Positions 22,802 to 33,396 are shown, numbered from the stretch's first letter. The stretch is DNA of 36,256 nt from Alphaproteobacteria bacterium (GCA_017444525.1 JAFSWL010000045.1:1-36256); one strand, 5' to 3'. Program-made: numbers and translations. Notes: generated by a model not told the origin, from the sequence alone.

Positions 22802-23919
22802 ATGCGCTTGTTGAAAAACCACGAGGCAAAGCTCATGGTGCATATACCGATGATAAGCAGTGGCCATATGTTTGCCCAAACGGTAAGACCGTCGATATCC
22901 TTTAAAAAGAGACCGCGTGCCAGCTGGAAAAAGTAAGTAAGCGGATTAAAAATACTGAATTTTTGTAATATCATCGGCATATTTTCAATCGGAGTAATAA
23001 AGCCGGAGAGTAAGAATGTCGGTGCTAAAAAGGCAAATACACCGAATATGGCTTGTTGCTGAGTGTTGCAAATTGTTGAGATAAACAAACCTATACCGGA
23101 TATAGAAAACAAAAACACCAATACACAACCATAAATCAGCAGATATCCGCCTTCTGCCGGAATATGAAATATAAAATGTCCGGCAATCAGCATAATCGTA
23201 AAATCTATATAAGTTACTGCAATTGCCGGAATGGTTTTACCAATGAGAATCTGAAATGGTGTAAGTGGTGACACCAATACCTGATCAAAAGTACCGAGTT
23301 CTTTTTCCTGCGCTACGGAAAGTGCAGTTATAGCCAGCATCATAACCGTAACCAATACTCCCATAAAAGATATAACGATATACCATTGATAGTTCAGATT
23401 TGGATTATACCAATTACGCACTCGTATCTTAATAGGGATTTGCGGAAGGGTTATGCCGTTTGTTTCATATTGAAACGCTGCAAAAATTTGGGTTAGATAG
23501 CTGCTGACAACCTGTGCCGTATTCGATTTACGGCCATCTAAAATCAGCTGTACGGTTGGCGATTCCTCCAAGTAAGTTTTCTTGGCGAAATCATCGGGTA
23601 TGGTTAAAGCAACAAAAGCTTGCTCCGTATCTATTTTATTTTGTAAGTCGTGAGGATTGTCTACAAAATACAAGTGCTTTACATAAGGTGTATTGGCAAT
23701 TTTAGCAGTGAGAGCACGCGATACCGGAGAATTATCTTTATCATAAATTACCATCGCAATACTGTTTACTTCAAAAGTTGCTGCAAAAGCAAACACTGTC
23801 AGCATTAACAATGGTGGAAGCAATATCATTGCGCGATTTTTCGGATCTGACCAGATTATCTGAAATTCCTTGATTATAAGAGCCCAAATGGCAGTAAATT
23901 TTGCGATAATATTCGTCAT
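22795..23919 (-). CDS. ybhR: ABC-2 type permease (YbhR-like)
   Basis: A 374-aa ABC exporter membrane subunit: one N-terminal helix, a large extracytoplasmic domain (about residues 45-180), then five or six C-terminal helices with the family block EKELGTFDQVLVSPLTPFQILIGKTIPA. With the second permease, the dual ATPase and the membrane fusion protein it forms a YbhGFSR-type exporter. The order G-F-S-R matches the E. coli ybhGFSR operon. It overlaps the upstream gene by one base (TAATG). Confidence 0.87.
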   Translation of the reverse strand: MTNIIAKFTAIWALIIKEFQIIWSDPKNRAMILLPPLLMLTVFAFAATFEVNSIAMVIYDKDNSPVSRALTAKIANTPYVKHLYFVDNPHDLQNKIDTEQAFVALTIPDDFAKKTYLEESPTVQLILDGRKSNTAQVVSSYLTQIFAAFQYETNGITLPQIPIKIRVRNWYNPNLNYQWYIVISFMGVLVTVMMLAITALSVAQEKELGTFDQVLVSPLTPFQILIGKTIPAIAVTYIDFTIMLIAGHFIFHIPAEGGYLLIYGCVLVFLFSISGIGLFISTICNTQQQAIFGVFAFLAPTFLLSGFITPIENMPMILQKFSIFNPLTYFFQLARGLFLKDIDGLTVWANIWPLLIIGICTMSFASWFFNKRIN

Positions 23920-25028
23920 TATTCCAACCTTTCTTTGGTTACGCTGTACAAAAGTACAAACATGACTATCCCAAATATAAATAAATTAAAACTTTCCCTA
24001 AAAATTATATCCCATATATTGCCGGCCATAAATAAGTTTTTTATAATGGGTACAAAATGAGTTGCCGGAATAATGTTGGTGGCAATTTGGATAAGCGGCG
24101 GCATAGAGGAAATTTCAAATAATCCGCCGGAAAGGATAACTGCCGGTAAAAAGCCGAACATAGCGGCAGCCACCGAGGCTAAAAATTGGTTGCGCGTCAA
24201 CGTGGAAATTAAGCATCCCATACCGATTGATACAAACAGAAACAGACTTGAAGTAACAAAATAAACCAAAAGCGAACCGCGAAACGGTACTCCGAATATT
24301 ACAACACTTAAAAAGGTGCAAAATGAGGCAGAAAGTATGGCCAGACAATAATAAGATATATATTTGGATAAGATAATCTGCAGTTTTGTTGCTTTGGTGG
24401 TGAGTAACGATTCCATGGTGCCGCGTTCCCATTCGCGGGCAATTACCAGTGCGGTCAGCAACATGCCGATAAGCGTCATAATAATGGCAATTGAATTGGG
24501 CAAAATAAAGTAACGGCTTTTCAATTCGGGGTTATACCACGATATTTGTTCTATTTGAATACCTACCGATTTTTGATAACCGTAAGCGTCCATTAAAATT
24601 TTTTGGGCTGTAGCCATAATTCCCTGAACGTACGCGGCCGTAAACAATGCAATATTCGGATCAGAAGCATCGGATATTACTTGCACTGTTGCCGATTGTT
24701 CACCGATAAATGCTTTAGCAAAATCATTGGGCAGAACCACCAAAGCTCGAATATCGCCTCTTGTTAATGCTTCTTGTGCTGCTTTGCGGTTGTCATAGCG
24801 ACGTATGGTTAGAAATCGCGAACCGTCAAAAGACGAAATAATATCATTAACCTGTCCGCGATTACCTTCTATGACCAATCCGGTTTCAATGGAATTATTA
24901 TCCAGATTGATAGCTGTAGCAAAAATCGTTATCAATATAAAAGGTAAAATGAAAGCAATTAAAATACTGCTGGGATCACGGATGATTTGCAAAAATTCTT
25001 TATAAACCAACGCTTTTAATATTCTCAT
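23919..25028 (-). CDS. ybhS: ABC-2 type permease (YbhS-like)
   Basis: A 369-aa paralogue of the neighbouring permease with the same layout: helix near the N-terminus, periplasmic domain to about residue 170, then C-terminal helices with REWERGTMESLLTTKATKLQIILSK. One-base overlap with the ATPase gene. Confidence 0.87.
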   Translation of the reverse strand: MRILKALVYKEFLQIIRDPSSILIAFILPFILITIFATAINLDNNSIETGLVIEGNRGQVNDIISSFDGSRFLTIRRYDNRKAAQEALTRGDIRALVVLPNDFAKAFIGEQSATVQVISDASDPNIALFTAAYVQGIMATAQKILMDAYGYQKSVGIQIEQISWYNPELKSRYFILPNSIAIIMTLIGMLLTALVIAREWERGTMESLLTTKATKLQIILSKYISYYCLAILSASFCTFLSVVIFGVPFRGSLLVYFVTSSLFLFVSIGMGCLISTLTRNQFLASVAAAMFGFLPAVILSGGLFEISSMPPLIQIATNIIPATHFVPIIKNLFMAGNIWDIIFRESFNLFIFGIVMFVLLYSVTKERLE

Positions 25029-26710
25029 TACGCAGCCTCATTTTTATATTCGTTTATCAGGCGGATAAATGCTTCTTCCATGGTTTCTCCATGATTTTTA
25101 AGCTCATCCGGAGTACCGATTTTTATAGCCTGCCCCTGATAAATAAGGGCAATGCGATCGCAATATTCAGCCTCATCCATAAAATGCGTTGTTACCATTA
25201 CGGTTACTCCTTTTTCCACCATAGAATTGATATGGTTCCAAAACTCACGGCGTGTCAACGGATCTACTCCCGAAGTCGGTTCATCTAAAAATAAAATCGG
25301 CGGATTATGCATGATGGCACAGGCTAAGGCCAGACGCTGTTTAAATCCAAGCGGTAAATCACCTGCCGGTTGCTGCAAATAAGGTTTGAGTTCAAATTCA
25401 ACAATCATTTGTTTGATGCGATTATCGCGCTCTTTGCCTCTAAGTCCGTAAATTCCAGAAAAAAAACGCAAATTTTGTATAACCGAAAGAGTAGAAAACA
25501 AAGAAAATTTTTGTGCCATATACCCCAAGTAAGAACGAGCTGAAGCCGCATTTTTAATCATGTCCGTGTTTAAGATAAAACCATATCCCAATGTGGGTTT
25601 GACTAATCCGCACAGCATTTTGAAGGTAGTTGATTTTCCGGCACCGTTTGGGCCAAGCAGTCCAAAAATTTCACCCCGCTTGATGTTAAATGAAATATTT
25701 TTTGCTGCAGTAAAATCGCCGTACATTTTAGTCAGTTTTTCGGCACGGATAACCGTATCGGGGATGTCAGTCAGCTCGATTCTTTTAGCAATCCGCGATG
25801 GGCGCATCGGAGCACCACCCAAAATGTCGATCACGGCATCTTCAAAACGTGGCGCAATTGCTTCTAGTGGAAATTTAATAAGTGAAATATCCGAATTTTG
25901 TTTAAAGAGCAGACGCACGTGACTGCCGGAAATAACTGCATCGGTAAGCGGTAAATTGCTCTTCATCAGTTGCCTTATTAAGCAACGGGGATTGAGGCTT
26001 GGATCTTTGGTTTGAAAAACGCGATTGCTTACTTTAGCCGTCAAGTCTTGAGGTTTGCCGTTAAAAATCAATTTTCCGCTGTTTAAGAGCAGGACTCTGT
26101 CAAAATTCTCCGCTTCATCAAGATATGAAGTTGACCATAGGACGGTGATGCCGTCATCGCGTAAACTGTATACCATTTTCATCAATTCGCGGCGTGAAAT
26201 CGGATCAACTCCGACACTCGGTTCATCAAGCAACAAAAAATGCGGATTACCCAATAAAGTACAAGCTAATCCCGATTTTTGTTTCATGCCGCCGGAAAGC
26301 TGACCGGCCAAACGTTTGATAAAAGGGGTAAGTCCGGTAAATTGTAATAGCCGCGTAAATTGTTTGTGTCGTTCTTTGGCAGATAATTCTTTGAGATCGG
26401 CATACAAATTCATATTTTCAGCTATGCTTAAATCTTCATATAGTCCGAATTTTTGCGGCATATATCCGATAAGCCGGTGTAAAGATTGGGTTTGTTCGGT
26501 CGGATTCAAGCCTAATACCGAAATATTACCTTCGGTTGGAACAAGTAACCCCAGAAGTAACCTGATAAGGGTGGTCTTACCGGAGCCGTCCGGTCCGATT
26601 AAACCGATGACTTCGCCTTGCGGTAGAGTCAAGTTTATGTTATCAATCGCAGTAATATCCGGATTTTTGAAAATTTTGCTTAAGTGTTTTATTTCGACAA
26701 CGTTAATCAT
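25028..26710 (-). CDS. ybhF: Dual ABC ATPase (YbhF-like)
   Basis: A 560-aa protein with two ABC domains in tandem. The first has Walker A GPDGSGKTT (about residues 37-45), signature LSGGMKQKSGLA and Walker B FLLLDEPSVGVDP. The second has GPNGAGKSTT (about 345-354), a degenerate signature LPLGFKQRLALA, and ILFLDEPTSGVDP. A short linker (about 225-310) joins them. It powers the two permeases. The drift in the second signature is common in YbhF/RbbA-type proteins, as far as I know. Confidence 0.92.
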   Translation of the reverse strand: MINVVEIKHLSKIFKNPDITAIDNINLTLPQGEVIGLIGPDGSGKTTLIRLLLGLLVPTEGNISVLGLNPTEQTQSLHRLIGYMPQKFGLYEDLSIAENMNLYADLKELSAKERHKQFTRLLQFTGLTPFIKRLAGQLSGGMKQKSGLACTLLGNPHFLLLDEPSVGVDPISRRELMKMVYSLRDDGITVLWSTSYLDEAENFDRVLLLNSGKLIFNGKPQDLTAKVSNRVFQTKDPSLNPRCLIRQLMKSNLPLTDAVISGSHVRLLFKQNSDISLIKFPLEAIAPRFEDAVIDILGGAPMRPSRIAKRIELTDIPDTVIRAEKLTKMYGDFTAAKNISFNIKRGEIFGLLGPNGAGKSTTFKMLCGLVKPTLGYGFILNTDMIKNAASARSYLGYMAQKFSLFSTLSVIQNLRFFSGIYGLRGKERDNRIKQMIVEFELKPYLQQPAGDLPLGFKQRLALACAIMHNPPILFLDEPTSGVDPLTRREFWNHINSMVEKGVTVMVTTHFMDEAEYCDRIALIYQGQAIKIGTPDELKNHGETMEEAFIRLINEYKNEAA

Positions 26711-27522
26711 TATTGCGCCAATTTTATCGTTACCGGCATTCCCTGTTTCAAATAGTCATCGGCATCGTCTATTACTATTCTAAGCCTATATACCAAATCG
26801 GTACGCAGACTTGCTGTTTCAATGCTTTTTGGGGTAAATTCGGCTGTGGAAGAAATAAACCCGATATGACCATTGTAAATCTTGGTATCAGAGTCGGTGT
26901 ATATTTTTACCGGCGAACCGATTTTGACTTTACCCAGTTCGGTTTCTTTGATATAAGCGCGTACCCACATTTTGCCACTCAGTGAAATAGTATAAACCGG
27001 TACTCCGGCAGATATCATGGTTCCTGGTTCTAAAATACGAATCAGTACTATACCGTCGGACGGAGCAGTTAAGGTTGCATCATCTAAGGCTGTTTGAGTT
27101 ACATCTGCACTTGATTTGGCATATTCGAGATCGGCTTCTGCGATTTCTTGTGCGGCCTGAGCATTATCACAGTCTTGCTTAGAAGCATTTTGGGTTTTGC
27201 AAAGTGCCTGTTTTCGATTATTAATGCGTTTGGCATTTTCGAGAGATGCAACAGCCTGAGCAACTTTAGCTGTTGCCTGATTTTGCGCATTAATGAAAGT
27301 GTCGTCATCAAGAGTAGCTAATACATCCCCTTTATGAACTATATCTCCTTCTTCAAAATTCATGGTTTCCAAGCGACCGCCGACACGGAAAGCAGTGTTG
27401 ACCTGCCGAATATCAATATTGCCGTATAAAGTGAGCGGTTGTTCTGTTTGTGGCCGATTGTAGTAATATATTCCGCCGAATGTCAGCAAAACAACAAGCA
27501 AGAAAAACAGCTTTTTCATCAT
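26710..27522 (-). CDS. ybhG: Membrane fusion protein of the exporter (HlyD/YbhG-like)
   Basis: A 270-aa periplasmic adaptor with an N-terminal membrane anchor (residues 4-20), biotinyl-lipoyl-like halves (FRVGGRLETMNFEEGDIVHKGDVLATLD and DATLTAPSDGIVLIRILEPGTMI) around a coiled-coil hairpin (about 75-150), and a beta-barrel domain. It links the pump to the outer membrane. First gene of the operon; the sequence before its ATG (27522) is AT-rich with a GGAGAAT site. The coiled coil is short, which makes the protein smaller than E. coli YbhG. Confidence 0.9.
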   Translation of the reverse strand: MMKKLFFLLVVLLTFGGIYYYNRPQTEQPLTLYGNIDIRQVNTAFRVGGRLETMNFEEGDIVHKGDVLATLDDDTFINAQNQATAKVAQAVASLENAKRINNRKQALCKTQNASKQDCDNAQAAQEIAEADLEYAKSSADVTQTALDDATLTAPSDGIVLIRILEPGTMISAGVPVYTISLSGKMWVRAYIKETELGKVKIGSPVKIYTDSDTKIYNGHIGFISSTAEFTPKSIETASLRTDLVYRLRIVIDDADDYLKQGMPVTIKLAQ

Positions 27523-27601
27523 ATTCTCCTTAGGTTGTGACTTATATGTTTAATCTATCCGCTTCAAAAGTAAAAGCAAGCAGAAAGTACGGTTATTATA
27601 C

Positions 27602-27630
27602 TTGATTTTTGTATAAAATCATCGTATAAT
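27602..27630 (+). promoter_or_regulatory. Sigma70-type promoter for the candidate RNA
   Basis: TTGATT (27602-27607), a 17-base spacer and a perfect TATAAT (27625-27630). Expected start near 27637, three bases before a 10-bp inverted repeat that closes the RNA. Confidence 0.65.
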
Positions 27631-27636
27631 GATATT

Positions 27637-27837
27637 GCTAAACCTAGGGATTATGTTTTAAGAATATAAATATTATTTTTTCTTATTAGAAACATAGTTC
27701 AACTTGTACGACGCTAGAGTGCTTGAACATTTATTTCTTCGAGCTTTATAAGCGGCTTGAATTGAGATAAATCGGATACATTCGGTGCGGTTGGATTTCT
27801 TTTTTGAAGTTCATTTATGTACGAGCCCTAGGTTTTT
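27637..27837 (+). ncRNA. Candidate structured RNA, about 200 nt
   Basis: A 10-bp closing helix (AAACCTAGGG 27640-27649 with CCCTAGGTTT 27826-27835) ends in a T-run. Between its arms lie an almost continuous 13-bp hairpin (27652-27664 with 27680-27696), a 6-bp pair GTTCAA/TTGAAC (27697-27702/27723-27728), a 7-bp pair with one G-U (27738-27744/27755-27761) and AAATC/GATTT (27769-27773/27794-27798). No reading frame fits. Overall shape (5' and 3' ends paired, about 200 nt, own promoter) recalls 6S RNA, but I cannot match its sequence to it. A mobile MITE is the alternative. Confidence 0.5.
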
Positions 27838-28082
27838 GATAAGAATGTTTTACAACGTAGCCGGTTAGGCTTGTTTCTATCGATATTTAAAATGTGATTA
27901 TTGCTTTCAAATCTCATCGTTAAGAGAAAGATGAGAGAACCGTTTTACGGAGTGCGATTTTATCGTGTGTGTGAAGTTTCAGGGCTTGCTTTTTGGGGTG
28001 AGTTTTGAGTAGCGCATAGTCAGTAATATGAGTGTTTTGAATATACGGAACAAGTAATCCCGGTGAGTTAAAATAATAGAGT
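27838..28082. other. Gene-free AT-rich stretch
   Basis: Apart from a 7-bp hairpin (27912-27918 with 27930-27936) I see no coding frame or repeat. The sequence just before the next start codon, GGTGAGTTAAAATAATAGAGT, weakly resembles the post-hairpin leader before 13470. Confidence 0.4.
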
Positions 28083-28337
28083 ATGAAGAAGAATATCATC
28101 ATTACTCTTATTTCGGTGGTTGTTCTTTTTATCGCACTGCCTTTCAAGGTGGCATTAGCCATCGTGATAGGTAGCTTGCTTTTCAGTGCTTTTTTTGCAC
28201 TGCTTTATGCAGTATCAAGGAAAGCCGACGAGGAGTTGGCAAAGATCGAGGAGAGCAACCCAGAGCTGGCGAAGAAGATTCGCCTTCAGATGATGGAGGA
28301 CGAACTTCGACGCAATCAGATGATGGGTATTTTTTGA
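28083..28337 (+). CDS. Small membrane protein, 84 aa (paralogue of 28946)
   Basis: Two hydrophobic helices (about residues 4-22 and 24-43) and a charged tail with IEESNPELAKKIRLQMMEDELRR. The last part matches IEKKDPELAKKLLME of the 81-aa gene at 28946, and the helix order and spacing are the same, so the two are paralogues. Function unknown. No Shine-Dalgarno site. A strong terminator follows. Confidence 0.75.
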   Translation: MKKNIIITLISVVVLFIALPFKVALAIVIGSLLFSAFFALLYAVSRKADEELAKIEESNPELAKKIRLQMMEDELRRNQMMGIF

Positions 28338-28354
28338 TATCTGTCATCTGAGTC

Positions 28355-28403
28355 ACACCCCGCAATTTGTTGAGAAGTCATCAAGTTGCGGGGTGTTTCG
28401 TTT
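28355..28403 (+). terminator. Rho-independent terminator
   Basis: ACACCCCGCAA (28355-28365) pairs perfectly with TTGCGGGGTGT (28386-28396), followed by TTCGTTTT. Confidence 0.8.
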
Positions 28404-28431
28404 TAAAAATATAAAATCCGGTATTTTTAGC

Positions 28432-28460
28432 TTGATTTTTTGTCAAAAGTATTTTATATT
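28432..28460 (+). promoter_or_regulatory. Probable promoter of the 28494 gene
   Basis: TTGATT (28432-28437), a 17-base spacer and TATATT (28455-28460). The expected start near 28467 excludes the TTG start at 28440 and supports ATG 28494. Confidence 0.55.
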
Positions 28461-28493
28461 CGCCTCAGAAAACGAATTATTTCAAAAAAAATT

Positions 28494-28922
28494 ATGAGAA
28501 AAAAAGAAATGATGCTCCCGCTGCTGCTTGCAGCCGTTGCGTTTGTACATTGTGTCCTTTGCTTGCTTTCAGTGAGCGGAGGATGGTTTTCTTCCCTCGA
28601 CAACACCGTCGATTTCGTCAGTATGCTGGTTATGGCGTTTTGCGCCGTTCTGATAACAGCGTATCCTTACCATTTGCTGCGACCGCATGGTCTTAACATT
28701 ATGGAGTATGCTCTGTCAAAGTCGATTGTATTCGGCTGTTGTGCCTTGCCGTTTTTAGCGCTGATGGCATATATCTATCATACCTATGGCGACGGTTGGC
28801 GACCGGTGGTGGTCGAGAATGTGTGGTCATTTTCTATGGCCTATGTAATGTGTTGCTGGGGATTTATGATATTCTTGGTAACAACCTCTTACGACTTGCG
28901 CAGGCAAGAACGAAATCTTTAG
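28494..28922 (+). CDS. Hypothetical membrane protein, 142 aa
   Basis: Not recognised. Four predicted membrane helices (about residues 7-30, 38-60, 76-98 and 113-133) with a loop rich in Gly/Trp (YHTYGDGWRPVVVENVW). It starts at the ATG at 28494 and has no Shine-Dalgarno site. It lies between the two paralogous small membrane protein genes and ends 23 bases before the second one, so it may be co-transcribed with it. Confidence 0.75.
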   Translation: MRKKEMMLPLLLAAVAFVHCVLCLLSVSGGWFSSLDNTVDFVSMLVMAFCAVLITAYPYHLLRPHGLNIMEYALSKSIVFGCCALPFLALMAYIYHTYGDGWRPVVVENVWSFSMAYVMCCWGFMIFLVTTSYDLRRQERNL

Positions 28923-28945
28923 TATTATTATAAGACCAAAAAACT

Positions 28946-29191
28946 ATGAATATGAAAAAAATCTTACTGGCTGTAGCAGTAGTAGTTGTATCGACGATTG
29001 TAGCTATGTTTTTTTCAATTAAAATTGCTGCTGCAATCGCTTTGGGTTCCATGCTGATTGGTATGTTTCTTATCGCCGCGTTAATTAATATTAAAGTGTG
29101 GTTGGATATTGAAAAAAAAGACCCGGAGTTGGCAAAAAAACTGTTAATGGAAACATTGATAAATAGCAACTTCTATAAGGTGTTGTATTAA
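28946..29191 (+). CDS. Small membrane protein, 81 aa (paralogue of 28083)
   Basis: Two hydrophobic helices (about residues 5-23 and 26-48) and a short charged tail IEKKDPELAKKLLMETL. Related to the 84-aa protein at 28083. A possible inner start is the ATG at 28952. Function unknown. Confidence 0.75.
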   Translation: MNMKKILLAVAVVVVSTIVAMFFSIKIAAAIALGSMLIGMFLIAALINIKVWLDIEKKDPELAKKLLMETLINSNFYKVLY

Positions 29192-29204
29192 TCTTCTGGT
29201 ATGT

Positions 29205-29245
29205 ACCGCATTTCGTTCCTCAAAAGACGTTATGCGGTTTTTTTG
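29205..29245 (+). terminator. Rho-independent terminator
   Basis: ACCGCA (29205-29210) pairs with TGCGGT (29233-29238), with more pairs inside, followed by a run of Ts. Confidence 0.7.
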
Positions 29246-29288
29246 TGTTTAAAACCCATCGGTTACTTTTGACTTTTGCTGATGATAA

Positions 29289-31403
<2,115 letters not shown>

Positions 31404-31423
31404 AATTAAATAGTCGCGCAACA

Positions 31424-31458
31424 AAAAAAGCAGAAGAACGATTTTCTTCTGCTTTTTG
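31424..31458. terminator. Bidirectional terminator between ligA and HU genes
   Basis: A perfect 12-bp stem AAAAAGCAGAAG (31426-31437)/CTTCTGCTTTTT (31447-31458). Confidence 0.85.
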
Positions 31459-31473
31459 ATGTGTTATTGCAAA

Positions 31474-31755
31474 TTATTTTTTGCTGTTAACAACATTCTG
31501 CAAAACTTTGCCAGCCTTAAATTTAGCAACTTTGCGAGCCGGAACCTTAACTGTCTGACGGGTGCGCGGATTAATAGCGGTGGTAGCGGCTCTGCTGGAG
31601 GTAGCAAAAGTGCCGAAACCTACCAAACGAACATCATTGCCTGATTTCAAAGCGGCAGAAATGGTTGAAATGAATGCGTCCAAAGCTTTGGCACTGTCTG
31701 TTTTTGTTAAACCGGAAGTAGCAGAAATGCTGTTAATCAATTCATTCTTATTCAT
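31474..31755 (-). CDS. hup: DNA-binding protein HU
   Basis: A 93-aa HU-type nucleoid protein: MNKNELINSISATSGLTKTD, VRLVGFGTFATSSRAA, the DNA-binding arm with INPRTRQTVKVPARK, and FKAGKVLQ at the end. It makes dimers that bend DNA without sequence preference. The ATG at 31755 with a TAAGAGGAAT box is chosen over an in-frame ATG 33 bases upstream. With ihfB at 2904 it is the second HU/IHF protein of the window. Confidence 0.92.
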   Translation of the reverse strand: MNKNELINSISATSGLTKTDSAKALDAFISTISAALKSGNDVRLVGFGTFATSSRAATTAINPRTRQTVKVPARKVAKFKAGKVLQNVVNSKK

Positions 31756-31980
31756 TGTATAATTCCTCTTAAAGTTATATAATTGCAATACTGAGAAATA
31801 TAATTCTCAGCGCTTATAGTAGTATCAATGAAAAATAAATGTCAAATAAAAATTTGCTAAAATCCCGTAAAACAGCGCATTTTACATAAATTTTAACATA
31901 AATTGTGTGTCAGTTGTATTCATATTTGACATTTTATACCGAACCTCATACATTTATGGCATAAGAAAGGGAGACAACTT

Positions 31981-32508
31981 ATGCGAATCGCGTTAATTGT
32001 ATTTTGTTGCATTATAAGTTTAAGTGCATGCAAAAAATCAGATAAGAAAGAGATATATAATGAAAACAATACTTCGGTTATGGACGGAGTTGTTTATGAT
32101 ATTGATGAAAAACCAATTAACGGTTTGTATAAAACTTATTTTTCTAACGGCAATGTAAAAATGGAAGTATACAGCCAAAACGGCAAGCCGAACGGCACCG
32201 GTAAATTTTATAATGAGCGAGGCAGATTGATATATGAAGGAATGTTTGTCGATGGCAGACCTGTAGGTACAATGTACCAATATTATGCAAACGGCAATGT
32301 GCATAATGAGATGAATTATACAGACGGAATGCTCGATGGAACGCAACGCGCATATGATAAAAGAGGCGAACTGATGGTGGAAATTGTTTTTGATAAAGGG
32401 CAAGCTGTTTCAGGATATGCAATTGTAGATGGCGAACCAGTGAATTTACTTCTGAAGAATTGCAGAAATTTAATCATTAAAAATGGAGGGATTAAACAAA
32501 TTTGTTGA
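31981..32508 (+). CDS. Lipoprotein with MORN/YwqK-type repeats
   Basis: The 175-aa protein starts with a lipoprotein signal (lipobox LSAC, Cys17) and so should be anchored in a membrane. The body holds repeats of about 22 residues of the MORN_2/YwqK type, with GLYKTYFSNGNVKMEVYSQNG, GKFYNERGRLIYEGMFVDG and MYQYYANGNVHNEMNYTDG as units. Databases often name such proteins antitoxin; nothing here supports that. A strong AAGGGAGA site precedes the ATG. Confidence 0.85.
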   Translation: MRIALIVFCCIISLSACKKSDKKEIYNENNTSVMDGVVYDIDEKPINGLYKTYFSNGNVKMEVYSQNGKPNGTGKFYNERGRLIYEGMFVDGRPVGTMYQYYANGNVHNEMNYTDGMLDGTQRAYDKRGELMVEIVFDKGQAVSGYAIVDGEPVNLLLKNCRNLIIKNGGIKQIC

Positions 32509-32559
32509 TTTTATACGAATATCTCTCGACCAAATCTTGCGGTTTGAAGGGACGGTTCT

Positions 32560-32594
32560 AATATCATGCACTGTATCATAAGAGCTATGATATT
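32560..32594. repeat. Hairpin in the 32509-32950 gene-free stretch
   Basis: AATATCAT (32560-32567) pairs perfectly with ATGATATT (32587-32594). It is not followed by a T-run, so it is not a classic terminator. The remaining 440 bases to 32950 are very AT-rich with no credible gene. Confidence 0.35.
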
Positions 32595-32868
32595 GATGCT
32601 TATCAACAAAATTATTTAATACAGCCTAAAAATTAAATTGTGAATAACTTGAAATAGTGTTGTAAAGGAATAATTTAAAATCGGTAAATTTGATATATAT
32701 TTTGCGAATCGAGAAAATTAGATAAAATTACGATTTTTCAACACGTTATGAAAATTTTGTATTTTATCGCTTCCTGAAACAAAAAAATTAAATTATTATT
32801 CTTTCTGTCTAAAAGTATCTGTTTTTAGGTATTTTTTGTACATTTATTAAGAAAAATCAAAAAAACAC

Positions 32869-32897
32869 TTAACATTTTATTAATTTTCTGTTAATAA
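32869..32897 (+). promoter_or_regulatory. Probable promoter of the Cys-rich lipoprotein gene
   Basis: TTAACA (32869-32874), a 17-base spacer and TAATAA (32892-32897). TTAACA and TGTTAA (32889-32894) also form an inverted repeat over the promoter, a possible operator. Confidence 0.45.
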
Positions 32898-32950
32898 TAA
32901 AACCAGAGTTGTGAATATTCAAATTTTCAGGAAATTAACTGGAGGTATTT

Positions 32951-33367
32951 ATGAAAAACTTATTTTATTTATCAGTGTTGGTGTTGACTGCCGGATTAGC
33001 AGCATGTGCCAGCGATGAAGTGAACGAAGGTCGTAACTATCGTTATGCCGGCGAAGAGGATTGTGGAACCAATGTAGTGCAGCAGATTGCGCCAAGACCG
33101 GCTCCTGTTATGGCAGCTCCGGCTCCTGTTATGGCTGCTTCGCCTTGCCCTTGCCAGGCACCTGCAATGGATTGCGGTTGTCCGGCTAAAGAATATACTG
33201 TAAGAACACCGGTTAAAGTTGTATATCAGAACACAACTTATCGTACAGTATATGAGCCACGCACATTCCAAACTACTTCTTTCGAAACTCGTCCGTACAA
33301 CAGAGCGGAAGTTTGTGAAGGTGGTAACTGTGGTACTCCGGCTTTAGTAAGCCGTCGTCCGATGTAA
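32951..33367 (+). CDS. Cys- and Pro-rich lipoprotein, 138 aa
   Basis: A lipoprotein signal (lipobox LAAC, Cys19) is followed by a Pro/Ala repeat (PAPVMAAPAPVMAA) and a cluster of Cys (SPCPCQAPAMDCGCPAKE), then a Thr/Tyr-rich beta segment. The function is unknown. The high Cys count suggests disulfides or a metal-binding surface on the outer membrane. A strong GGAGG site precedes the ATG at 32951, and a good promoter and terminator surround it, so it is probably well expressed. Confidence 0.85.
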   Translation: MKNLFYLSVLVLTAGLAACASDEVNEGRNYRYAGEEDCGTNVVQQIAPRPAPVMAAPAPVMAASPCPCQAPAMDCGCPAKEYTVRTPVKVVYQNTTYRTVYEPRTFQTTSFETRPYNRAEVCEGGNCGTPALVSRRPM

Positions 33368-33396
33368 TTTACTTACATATCTGGTAAAATTTTCTG

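Noticed and set aside
27637-27837. Naming the candidate RNA as 6S, tmRNA, SRP RNA or RNase P RNA
   Set aside because: Only the overall shape is like 6S; I see no tmRNA tag frame, SRP GNAR-type loop or RNase P core motif.
31981-32508. YwqK-like protein as the antitoxin of a toxin-antitoxin pair
   Set aside because: No toxin gene is adjacent, and the protein is a lipoprotein with MORN-type repeats.
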